Shown: positions 43,788 to 51,416 of the stretch, piece by piece | Layout of the letters: each line of letters opens with the position of its first letter | Position numbering within the stretch: the first letter of the stretch is position 1 | Source of the DNA: Chitinophaga solisilvae | GTDB taxonomy: Bacteria; Bacteroidota; Bacteroidia; Chitinophagales; Chitinophagaceae | Direction: 5' to 3' | Length of the DNA: 64,000 bases | Assembly: GCF_009928525.1 (NCBI RefSeq) | Contig: NZ_JAABOK010000007.1 | Coordinates: 389,560-453,559 of the forward strand | Made by a program: the position numbers and the translations under genes | The notes under the pieces: generated by a model | What the model was told of the DNA's origin: nothing | Databases searched by the model: none | The model's input: the letters and a program-made list of their open reading frames with translations, nothing else

Positions 43788-43805
43788 TAAAAAACAATTA
43801 CTGAT

Positions 43806-44816
43806 ATGTCTACAGCCAATGCAGAAAAACTGAAGGCGTTACGCCTTACAATGGATAAGATCGAGAAGGATTTCGGTAAGGGATCTGTGATGATGATGGG
43901 CGAGAAAGCAGAAGCACCCATGGAGGTTATATCAACCGGTTCATTGGGTCTTGATATCGCGCTGGGAATTGGTGGTTTTCCGAAAGGGAGAATCATAGAG
44001 ATATATGGTCCTGAATCATCTGGTAAAACAACCGTAGCTATACATACTATTGCGGAAGCGCAGAAAAAAGGCGGTATCTGCGCCATTGTGGATGCGGAGC
44101 ATGCCTTTGACAGCTCTTATGCTAAAAGACTGGGGGTGGATGTGGATTCCCTCCTGATTTCCCAGCCGGATCATGGTGAGCAGGCACTCGAAATTGCCGA
44201 CCGCCTGATTCTCTCCGGCGCCGTGGACGTGGTGGTAATCGACTCTGTGGCTGCTCTGGTACCCAAAGGTGAGCTGGAAGGTGAAATGGGTGAAAGCAAA
44301 ATGGGTCTGCAGGCCCGTCTGATGTCTCAGGCGCTGCGTAAACTGACTGCCACCATTTCCAAAACAAACTGCTGCTGCATATTTATTAACCAGTTACGTG
44401 AAAAGATCGGTGTTATGTTTGGCAACCCGGAAACAACAACAGGTGGTAACGCCTTGAAGTTCTACGCTTCTGTAAGGCTGGATATCCGCCGCATGAGCCA
44501 GATCAAAGATGGCGACGAAGCTGTAGGTAACCGTGTGAAAGTGAAAGTGGTGAAAAACAAAGTAGCACCACCGTTCCGTCAGGCAGAATTTGACATTATC
44601 TATGGCCTGGGTATTTCCAAGATGGGTGAAATAATAGATATGGGCGTAGAATACGGAATTATACAGAAAAGCGGTAGCTGGTTCAGCTATGATTCCAACA
44701 AACTCGGCCAGGGCCGCGATGCAGTAAAACAACTGCTGAACGATAATCCTGAGCTGTCCGCGGAAATTGAAACAAAAATCAAGGCGAAAATTGCTGAGAA
44801 ACAGGAAGAGGCTTGA
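43806..44816 (+). CDS. recA: Recombinase RecA
   Basis: A 336-residue recombinase that forms filaments on single-stranded DNA for homologous recombination and the DNA damage response. Walker A is GPESSGKT (68-75) and Walker B is VDVVVIDSVAALVP. The family signature ALKFYASVRLDIRR is present. Length is normal and no intein is seen. The gene is alone, with a long upstream region containing repeated TTTAGCATT sites and a terminator downstream. Confidence 0.98.
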   Translation: MSTANAEKLKALRLTMDKIEKDFGKGSVMMMGEKAEAPMEVISTGSLGLDIALGIGGFPKGRIIEIYGPESSGKTTVAIHTIAEAQKKGGICAIVDAEHAFDSSYAKRLGVDVDSLLISQPDHGEQALEIADRLILSGAVDVVVIDSVAALVPKGELEGEMGESKMGLQARLMSQALRKLTATISKTNCCCIFINQLREKIGVMFGNPETTTGGNALKFYASVRLDIRRMSQIKDGDEAVGNRVKVKVVKNKVAPPFRQAEFDIIYGLGISKMGEIIDMGVEYGIIQKSGSWFSYDSNKLGQGRDAVKQLLNDNPELSAEIETKIKAKIAEKQEEA

Positions 44817-44911
44817 TTGTTATGTAATTCCGCCGAAAAAAATGAATAAGACTCTTTTAAACATACATAGAAGTTAGTTTTAGTTTTAGTAAGCATTGGG
44901 TTAGTATGCAC

Positions 44912-44943
44912 ATCCCTGCCTTATCCTGGGCGGGGATTTTTCT
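44912..44943 (+). terminator. recA terminator
   Basis: ATCCCTGCC at 44912-44920 pairs with GGCGGGGAT at 44929-44937 with one wobble, followed by a T run, about 95 bases after the recA stop. Confidence 0.7.
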
Positions 44944-44965
44944 TAGAAGTTAGCACCAAAAGCAA

Positions 44966-45012
44966 TTAGCCATCAGGTGTAATGCCAACAGCCAGTTACC
45001 CTGACGGCTAAA
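44966..45012. repeat. Imperfect hairpin of TTAGCCATCAGG type
   Basis: TTAGCCATCAGG near 44966 is complementary, with one mismatch, to CCTGACGGCTAA near 45000-45011. Related TAGCTATCAGCCATTA sequence occurs on the other side of typA around 46899-46915. This may be a third, shorter class of intergenic repeat. Confidence 0.45.
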
Positions 45013-45016
45013 CGCT

Positions 45017-45050
45017 AAAAAGCCGCTCCGATAACGGAGCGGCTTTTTTA
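45017..45050. terminator. Bidirectional terminator between recA and typA
   Basis: AAAAAGCCGCTCCG at 45017-45030 pairs perfectly over 14 bases with 45035-45048 around an ATAA loop. The A and T runs on its two sides allow use from both directions. It lies 29 bases past the typA stop. Confidence 0.85.
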
Positions 45051-45078
45051 TCACTAGTTACATCTTACTAAATAACTA

Positions 45079-46887
45079 TTATGCTTCTGCCTTCATGCTT
45101 TTTGCAGATTTCTTACGCTCTTCTTCATCCAGAATGGTTTTACGCATACGGATGTGGTTAGGCGTAACCTCAATGCACTCATCATGCTGGATGTACTCCA
45201 TACATTCTTCCAGTGTCATCAGGATCTTAGGTGCAATGTTCGCAGCGCCATCGCTACCGCTCGCACGCATGTTGGTCAGTTTCTTTCCTTCATTAGGATT
45301 CACCACCAGATCACCCGGCTTATTGTTTTCACCGATGATCATACCCTTGTACACTTCTTCTCCCGGATCAACGAAGAAAGATCCTCTGTCCTGCAGCTTA
45401 TCGAGAGAGTAAGCAGTAGTGCTACCCGCTTCTTTCGCAATCAGTACACCATTGTTACGGCCAGGGATAGCGCCTTTCCAGGCTTTATAGTCATTAAAGC
45501 GGTGGGCCATTACAGCTTCACCGGCAGTTGCTGTCAGCATCTGGGTACGCAGACCAATCAGACCACGGGAAGGAATTTCAAATTCCAGGTGCTGCATTTC
45601 ACCTTTGGTTTCCATGATCAGCATCTCACCTTTACGGCGGGTTACCAGGTCAATAACCTTGCTGGCGAATTCCTGCGGAACATCTACCACCAAAGTTTCG
45701 TATGGTTCACATTTTTTACCGTCAATCTGTTTCACGATTACCTGTGGCTGACCAACAGTCAGCTCGTAACCTTCACGACGCATGGTTTCAATCAATACGC
45801 CTAAGTGCAGGATACCACGGCCGTAAACCAGGAAGCTATCAGCACTGTCTGTATCTACTACGCGCAGCGCCAGGTTCTTCTCAGTTTCTTTCATCAGACG
45901 GTCACGCAGGTGACGGGAAGTCACGAACTTACCATCTTTACCAAAGAACGGAGAGTTGTTGATACCGAACAGCATGTTCATGGTCGGCTCATCCACACTG
46001 ATAACCGGCAGGGCTTCCGGAGCTTCCGCATCGGCAATGGTATCACCGATGTTGAATCCTTCAATACCTACTACGGCGCAAATATCTCCGGCAAATACTT
46101 TACTTACTTTTCTCTTACCCAGTGCTTCGAAGATGTACAGCTCGCGTACTTTCTGTTTCTTGATAGTACCATCAGCCTGCATCAGGGAAATCCACTGATT
46201 CTCTTCAATAGCATTACGGGTAACTTTACCTACAGCAATACGCCCCAGGAAAGAAGAATAGTCCAGGGAAGTAATCTGCATCTGCAGGCTACCTTCTGGT
46301 GTCTTCGGCTCAGGTACGTGTTCCAGGATACCATCCATTAACGGTGTAATGTCTGCGCACTGCTCCAGGGAACTGTTGAACCAGCCGTTTTTACCGGAAC
46401 CGTAGAAGGTCGGGAAGTTCAGCTGATCTTCAGTAGCATCCAGGTTGAAGAACAATTCAAATACAGCGTCGTGTACTTCATCCGGACGGCAGTTAGCCTT
46501 GTCCACTTTGTTGATAACAACAATTGGTTTCAGATTCAGCTGTAATGCTTTCTGCAACACAAACCGGGTTTGTGGCATCGGGCCTTCAAAAGCATCCACC
46601 AACAGGATTACACCATCAGCCATTTTCAATACGCGCTCTACCTCACCACCAAAGTCGGCGTGGCCCGGCGTATCAATCACATTAATTTTGGTGCCCTTGT
46701 ATTCAACAGAAGCGTTCTTGCTGAAAATAGTGATACCACGCTCTCTTTCAAGATCGTTACTATCCATGATCAGCTCTCCCGATTCCTGGTTAGCCCGGAA
46801 TACATTGGTCTGATGAAGGATTTTGTCAACCAGGGTAGTTTTACCGTGGTCTACGTGTGCAATAATAGCAATATTACGAATGTTCAT
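45079..46887 (-). CDS. typA: Translational GTPase TypA/BipA
   Basis: A 602-residue ribosome-associated GTPase of the EF-G family, involved in ribosome assembly and stress adaptation. The P-loop is AHVDHGKTT (10-18), switch II is DTPGHADFGGEVERVL and the base-specificity motif is VVINKVDKANC. The C-terminal BipA domain includes GRNNGVLIAKEAGSTTAYSL. Length is standard. It has a consensus -7 box upstream, lies in a converging arrangement with recA, and is separated from it by a strong bidirectional terminator. Confidence 0.97.
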   Translation of the reverse strand: MNIRNIAIIAHVDHGKTTLVDKILHQTNVFRANQESGELIMDSNDLERERGITIFSKNASVEYKGTKINVIDTPGHADFGGEVERVLKMADGVILLVDAFEGPMPQTRFVLQKALQLNLKPIVVINKVDKANCRPDEVHDAVFELFFNLDATEDQLNFPTFYGSGKNGWFNSSLEQCADITPLMDGILEHVPEPKTPEGSLQMQITSLDYSSFLGRIAVGKVTRNAIEENQWISLMQADGTIKKQKVRELYIFEALGKRKVSKVFAGDICAVVGIEGFNIGDTIADAEAPEALPVISVDEPTMNMLFGINNSPFFGKDGKFVTSRHLRDRLMKETEKNLALRVVDTDSADSFLVYGRGILHLGVLIETMRREGYELTVGQPQVIVKQIDGKKCEPYETLVVDVPQEFASKVIDLVTRRKGEMLIMETKGEMQHLEFEIPSRGLIGLRTQMLTATAGEAVMAHRFNDYKAWKGAIPGRNNGVLIAKEAGSTTAYSLDKLQDRGSFFVDPGEEVYKGMIIGENNKPGDLVVNPNEGKKLTNMRASGSDGAANIAPKILMTLEECMEYIQHDECIEVTPNHIRMRKTILDEEERKKSAKSMKAEA

Positions 46888-46951
46888 ATGCGTATGTCTT
46901 TAGCTATCAGCCATTAACAAAATTTACGCTAATAGCTACAAAAATGAGGCG

Positions 46952-46959
46952 CAAAGGTA
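46952..46959 (-). promoter_or_regulatory. -7 promoter box of typA
   Basis: On the minus strand this reads TACCTTTG, an exact TANNTTTG match, 65 bases before the typA start. Confidence 0.5.
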
Positions 46960-47061
46960 CGAAAACATAGCGAGAATGAAGGAAGTCGTCTTTTAAATAA
47001 ATGTAACCATTTAGTCACTTATATTTATGGGGGCGCAAATAACTAATAATCAATTGGTTAT

Positions 47062-47184
47062 TAATTACGAATTACAAATTGCGAATTACGAATGAAAAGC
47101 GGAGAGCGAAGCGGATAATACTATTCAGTATCCGCTTCGCTCTCCGCTTTTCATTCGTAATTCGCAATTTGTAATTCGTAATTA
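47062..47184. repeat. Long inverted repeat C, heptamer family, perfect 56-base arms
   Basis: The arms at 47062-47117 and 47129-47184 are complementary at all 56 positions, with an 11-base loop. Outer parts are AATTACG-type heptamers (one variant, AATTACA). The inner stem is AAGCGGAGAGCGAAGCGGATA. It lies just after the 3' end of the patatin-like gene on the minus strand. Confidence 0.96.
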
Positions 47185-47190
47185 TCTTTT

Positions 47191-49419
47191 CTATTTCATC
47201 AATTTCAATACATACTCCAGCGCACTCTGATTAGCAGGATTATCCAACGCATGCGCTATATCCAGTTTTTCGCGGGAAGTAAGATGCCAGGACAATGCAG
47301 CTCCCTTATCCTGTTGCTGCGGTACGTACTGGAATATAATACGGTGGAACTTATCCGGGAAGTATCCTTCCATATAGTTCAGCAAATCATCCTGGTCAAA
47401 GTCCTGCATGGCGCTCCAATGCTGCTGCATGGTAAACAACGGCTCAAAAAGCAGGTCACCCAGGTCTTTGGTTTTCTTGATCGGGGAAATATCATTTTTC
47501 CGGGTATCGCGTATCTGCAGGTATACAACTCCGCTGGTATTTTCATTGATCCACTTACTGAATGTATAGAGATAGCGCAATGAGGTCTGCTGTCCAAAGT
47601 TATCTCTGATACCGGCATCCATTACATCTACAATAGGGCTGCTGGGCAGGAACGCGTTAGGCAGCACATACGGAAAAGTTGCACACATCCGGATGGCGCT
47701 GGTAACACGCAGGTCCATAGCATCCTGCGCAGCGAAGTACTGCCCGAAATCCACACCATCTATATCCCGCACCTGGCGTGTGGGATACAGGTATTGCGGA
47801 CTACATAAATAACTGATCGGTTGCGGAGATATCATCAGCCTGCGGCCATCTGCATTAATGGTGGCATTCCATATCAGCATCGGAATACGGGCCTGCCGCT
47901 CCGGCTCCCTATAGTCTTTCAGTTGCTTGTTCAGCACACTGTCAGTATTCTGATTCAGCTGCATCTCAAAGGCATATCCTCTGTCCTTGGCATAGTGGTT
48001 GTTTCCTTCCCTGAAACTCCGCCATGGCGTAATGAAATCATTTACAGCCATTGCGCTGAACACCGAGTTCAGCAGGTCGCGGGAAATTCTTTCTGCATAA
48101 ATACTGTCCCACAGCCGGATTGGTTGCCCCGATTGCTGCCTGTAGTACAATTCCCTGAAATAGCTCGCTCCCATCATGCCTCCGGATGCACCGGTCATCA
48201 GCACGGTATGCTTCAGCAATTGTCCATGCAGCAGGCTGTCCAGCCGCTGCAATACGTTGAGTGACCATGTTGCAGACCGGCTCCCTCCCCCGCTGAAATT
48301 CATCACAATCAGCCTGGGCTTTTTATCTGCCGGAAACTGCGATCTCCACGTTTTCAATATTTCTAAGGTCTGCGCTTTATCTGCTTCTGACTTCTCCCGC
48401 GTGAAAAATGTCTGTAACGCACCCACACTGTATTCCGGCCGCTCTTTCTTCTGCCGGTAATTCAGCCCGTAAGCCTTGTTACGGTTATCTACCCAGTTGT
48501 GCTCCACCATCCAGTTAAGGCCGAACAAAATTACCAGCAGCACCGGTATGGACCATGTCTGTAACATATAGGAATATGCCCCGGCTACCCCGATGAGGAA
48601 TGCAAAAAATATCAGCACGCTGGCGCCGGCCGGAATTCTGAACACATCATAATCCATCATGTAAGCCAGTATTACCAGAAATATCAATGCACACCCCACT
48701 GTTATCATCGCTGCGAAGTGGTGTTGCTTCAGGATGCTGTCCAGATAATGCTTGTTGTAATGATCTACATTTCTTGCCCTTCTGATCCGCCAGGGAGTGG
48801 AGAAGTAATTATGTACAGGCAGCGCATTTTCATCCGGCTCCTGTGTAGGTTTCAATATGGTTCTCAGAAAATTACGGGGATTGCCGAAACGCCTTTCCAG
48901 TCTTCGGCCTATATTCTTATCTGCATTAAAAAAATAAAAAAAACAGAAGAAGATGATAAACAACAATCCGCAGATATACCCTTCCCCTAGCAATAATATT
49001 TCAGGTACGCTGCTCAGCTGCTCATGCCGTTGATACGACCACATACGATACAGCAGACAGATAGCGAAAGCCAGCGGAATGATGGAATTATTCAGGCAGT
49101 AGCGAAAGAAAGGTTGTGAGGTAGTAGCCAGAAATTTAAATCTGCCGGTATGCAGGATAAAAGTTGTGATCTGCCAGCTCATTATAAACATACCGGTAGC
49201 CAATCCCAGAATAGTAGTACTGTAAAAATTCACCTTCCCCAGATATTCCGGCGCCAGAAACAAAGCATCCCCGCCAAATACCTTAGCAAAGCCCCCGTTA
49301 ATAGTGCTGAAAAGAATAATCCAGAAGATGAGTAACACCTGGTACTTTCTGAAATGCAGCAACAGCAACTGAATAGGAAAAGAATAGTACGTTTTTATTA
49401 GCAGTAACTTCAGCTTCAT
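47191..49419 (-). CDS. Membrane protein with a patatin-like phospholipase domain
   Basis: 742 residues. The N-terminal half (about 1-310) contains several transmembrane helices. The C-terminal half is a patatin-like hydrolase: the glycine-rich oxyanion motif is NFSGGGSRS (about 373-381), the nucleophile motif GxSxG appears as GASGG (about 409-413), and the catalytic Asp lies in DAGIRDN (about 600). Patatins cleave acyl chains from lipids. The joining to a large membrane region suggests action on inner-membrane lipids. It is flanked by inverted repeats C and I on its two ends. Confidence 0.85.
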   Translation of the reverse strand: MKLKLLLIKTYYSFPIQLLLLHFRKYQVLLIFWIILFSTINGGFAKVFGGDALFLAPEYLGKVNFYSTTILGLATGMFIMSWQITTFILHTGRFKFLATTSQPFFRYCLNNSIIPLAFAICLLYRMWSYQRHEQLSSVPEILLLGEGYICGLLFIIFFCFFYFFNADKNIGRRLERRFGNPRNFLRTILKPTQEPDENALPVHNYFSTPWRIRRARNVDHYNKHYLDSILKQHHFAAMITVGCALIFLVILAYMMDYDVFRIPAGASVLIFFAFLIGVAGAYSYMLQTWSIPVLLVILFGLNWMVEHNWVDNRNKAYGLNYRQKKERPEYSVGALQTFFTREKSEADKAQTLEILKTWRSQFPADKKPRLIVMNFSGGGSRSATWSLNVLQRLDSLLHGQLLKHTVLMTGASGGMMGASYFRELYYRQQSGQPIRLWDSIYAERISRDLLNSVFSAMAVNDFITPWRSFREGNNHYAKDRGYAFEMQLNQNTDSVLNKQLKDYREPERQARIPMLIWNATINADGRRLMISPQPISYLCSPQYLYPTRQVRDIDGVDFGQYFAAQDAMDLRVTSAIRMCATFPYVLPNAFLPSSPIVDVMDAGIRDNFGQQTSLRYLYTFSKWINENTSGVVYLQIRDTRKNDISPIKKTKDLGDLLFEPLFTMQQHWSAMQDFDQDDLLNYMEGYFPDKFHRIIFQYVPQQQDKGAALSWHLTSREKLDIAHALDNPANQSALEYVLKLMK

Positions 49420-49460
49420 CTGGCGATTATTACCAATAAACCTACGTAAAAATCGCCAAT

Positions 49461-49586
49461 CATTTCATTATTTAATTATTTGAGATGTAGTTATTTAAAA
49501 TGCAGCGAAGACTTTCGCGGACATACTCACAAAAGTCTTCGCTGCATTTTAAATAACTACATCTCAAATAATTAAATAATGAAATG
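49461..49586. repeat. Long inverted repeat I, octamer family, perfect 55-base arms
   Basis: The arms at 49461-49515 and 49532-49586 are complementary at all 55 positions, with a 16-base loop containing GGACATACT as in repeat G. Outer parts are ATTATTTR units; the inner stem GCAGCGAAGACTTT recalls the AGCGAAGA core of the heptamer family. It ends 4 bases before the heme A synthase stop codon. Confidence 0.96.
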
Positions 49587-49590
49587 TCGG

Positions 49591-50634
49591 TTACTCCGAA
49601 CCCTTCGTAAGGTAAAGGGTCCATACGAGTGATAGCAGCAGCAGCATGCCTACGCATTGATGCAGGATGCCATATGTGATAGGTATTTTTACCTGGCTGT
49701 TTAACAGTGTGAGTACGCCCAGTAATACCTGCAGCAATACCAGTAGCAACGGCAGATAACGGATACCGTGTAACAGACTGCTGGCGGGAGTTTGGGCTGA
49801 CTTCCACCACCAGATGGCAATCAGGATGGTAATCAGATAAGCCAGGCCGCGATGGATGAACTGAATCGTGATAGTATTATGAGCAATGTCTGTAAAGAAT
49901 CCGCCCTGTGTGAACATACCGGCGGGCACCCAGGTACCGTTGATATCCGGCCAGGTATTGGCTACCAGCGCCGCGTGTAACCCGGCCATGAATGCGCCGT
50001 ATACCAGCTGTACAGCTACCAGGGCCAGCAGCCAGAGGTTGAGTTTCTTCAGGAATTTAGCAGATAATATTTCCGTTTGCGGAATGCTGATTTTCAGGGC
50101 GAACCAGAAAAGGTAGCACAGCAGCACCAGTGCGGACATAAAGTGAACGGCCAGCCGGATATGGCTTACATACAGGTTTTCGTCATTCAGGCCGCTCTTC
50201 ACCATAATCCAGCCGATAGCGCCCTGCAATGCGCCCAGTACGAAAAGTATAATCAACGGATTGATCATACTCCTGTTAATCTTCTTTTTTACAATGAAAT
50301 ATATAAACGGCACAATAAACACAATACCGATCAGCCGTGCCCAGTCGCGGTGCAGCCACTCCCAGAAATAAATAAACTTGAAGTCCGATAAGGTAAAGTG
50401 ACTGTTAACATATTTATACTGGGCAATCTGCTTGTATCCGTCAAATGCTTTCTGCCAGGCAGCTTCGTTCATAGGAGGAAATGCGCCCAGAAGAGGCTGC
50501 CATTCCGTTATCGATAACCCGGACCCTGTTAAACGGGTCAGCCCGCCCAATAATACCTGTATTATCAGCATTCCCACGCCTATATATAGCCAGATGGCTA
50601 CCGGTCTGTTATTCTTTATATTGACTGCTTCCAT
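49591..50634 (-). CDS. ctaA: Heme A synthase (CtaA/COX15)
   Basis: A 347-residue inner-membrane protein with eight helices that oxidises the methyl group of heme O to make heme A for cytochrome oxidase. Heme-ligand histidines lie in FWEWLHRDWARLIG, VSHIRLAVHF, TIQFIHRGLAYLI and GILHQCVGMLLLL. TRLTGSGLSITEWQP near residue 33 is the conserved COX15 motif. Its presence indicates an aa3-type oxidase and hence aerobic respiration. A consensus -7 box sits right in front of the ATG. Confidence 0.95.
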   Translation of the reverse strand: MEAVNIKNNRPVAIWLYIGVGMLIIQVLLGGLTRLTGSGLSITEWQPLLGAFPPMNEAAWQKAFDGYKQIAQYKYVNSHFTLSDFKFIYFWEWLHRDWARLIGIVFIVPFIYFIVKKKINRSMINPLIILFVLGALQGAIGWIMVKSGLNDENLYVSHIRLAVHFMSALVLLCYLFWFALKISIPQTEILSAKFLKKLNLWLLALVAVQLVYGAFMAGLHAALVANTWPDINGTWVPAGMFTQGGFFTDIAHNTITIQFIHRGLAYLITILIAIWWWKSAQTPASSLLHGIRYLPLLLVLLQVLLGVLTLLNSQVKIPITYGILHQCVGMLLLLSLVWTLYLTKGSE

Positions 50635-50642
50635 AAACGGTG

Positions 50643-50650
50643 CAAAAATA
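50643..50650 (-). promoter_or_regulatory. -7 promoter box of ctaA
   Basis: On the minus strand this reads TATTTTTG, an exact TANNTTTG match ending 8 bases before the ATG, so the transcript should have almost no leader. Confidence 0.5.
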
Positions 50651-50808
50651 GTGAATTAGGGTTCTCCAAATACTCACATTCTTTTAACAATCGCGTAATA
50701 TTCTGTTAACGCTGGAATCGGAGCTTTGCATCGAAAATTAAACGGCACCATTGTATTAGCTAATACCGCCCTCATTAAAAACGACAATACAGTTAAAAAA
50801 ATAATGTC

Positions 50809-51258
50809 ATGAAACACTTACGTTTTGTTTTAGCACCCAAAGTTGCAATGATTTTATTCGCTACTATTCTCATCCCGTTTGTTCAGATGTCAGCGCAGGC
50901 AAACCCTTTTGCGTTCAACAGCAAGAAATTTGTGCATGAAGAACCACTGCCCATTGAGAAAAGAGCTTTCAGCATCTCTATCGCTCAACTGGACAAAGAC
51001 TCCCTGCATTTTCAGCTTTCTGTTGAAAATCCTGATAACGAAAAGCTCACGCTTTATATAAAAGACAGTTTCAATAATACACTCCACCGCGAAGTATTAC
51101 CGGCAACTGTGAAATTCGAAGCCCGCTATAACCTCCAATCCCTGGAAGATGGCGAGTACATCTTCGAAGTAAGAAGCGGTAAAAACAAACTGGGCGAAAA
51201 AGCTATCGGTATCAAGACCCAGACGCAGGTAAACAGAATGGTATCTGTTGAGAAGTAA
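50809..51258 (+). CDS. Secreted protein of unknown function
   Basis: 149 residues. An N-terminal signal peptide runs to MSAQA (about residue 29). The mature part looks like a single beta-sandwich of about 110 residues (FSISIAQLDKDSLHFQLSVENP, then LEDGEYIFEVRSGK), in the style of the short secreted Bacteroidota proteins with a fibronectin- or SusE-like fold. I do not recognise a named family. The stop codon TAA at 51256-51258 is the first three bases of inverted repeat D. Confidence 0.75.
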   Translation: MKHLRFVLAPKVAMILFATILIPFVQMSAQANPFAFNSKKFVHEEPLPIEKRAFSISIAQLDKDSLHFQLSVENPDNEKLTLYIKDSFNNTLHREVLPATVKFEARYNLQSLEDGEYIFEVRSGKNKLGEKAIGIKTQTQVNRMVSVEK

Positions 51259-51404
51259 TTACGAATTACGAATTGCGAATTACGAATTAAGCGAAGATAA
51301 AAGCGAAGAAGCCGTCAGGAAATATCCTGGCGGCTTCTTCGCTTTTATCTTCGCTACAATCTTCGCACCTCATTCGTAATTCGTAATTCGCAATTCGTAA
51401 TTGC
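51256..51404. repeat. Long inverted repeat D, heptamer family
   Basis: The inner stem is nearly perfect: 51290-51320 with 51325-51355, one mismatch in 31 bases, core AGCGAAGATAAAAGCGAAGAA. The outer heptamer tracts (51256-51288 and 51371-51404) match only in part because an extra 15-base piece follows the right inner arm. It starts on the stop codon of the preceding gene and lies between convergent genes. Confidence 0.9.
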
Positions 51405-51416
51405 CCGCAGGGCCCC

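Larger units (their letters stand above)
43229..43805. other. 577-base gap upstream of recA: hairpins and repeated TTTAGCATT sites
   Basis: No convincing gene is seen. The gap holds a 10-base G/C-rich stem (CCCCAATCCC at 43246-43255 with its complement at 43289-43298). It also holds an AT-rich palindrome (TTTTTTAGCATT ending at 43695, paired with 43704-43715), a third TTTAGCATT at 43744-43752 and the recA -7 box. A 45-codon frame (43606-43743) is possible but unsupported. Confidence 0.6.
46888..47190. other. 303-base gap: typA promoter and inverted repeat C
   Basis: No gene is seen. The right-hand 123 bases are repeat C. The left part holds the typA promoter and a TAGCTATCAGCCATTA segment similar to the sequence downstream of typA. 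Confidence 0.7.

Noticed and set aside
47062..47184. Perfect palindrome considered as the end of an insertion sequence or an assembly artefact
   Set aside because: No transposase lies nearby, and similar but non-identical elements occur at eight other places, so a single IS end or a chance misassembly does not explain it.
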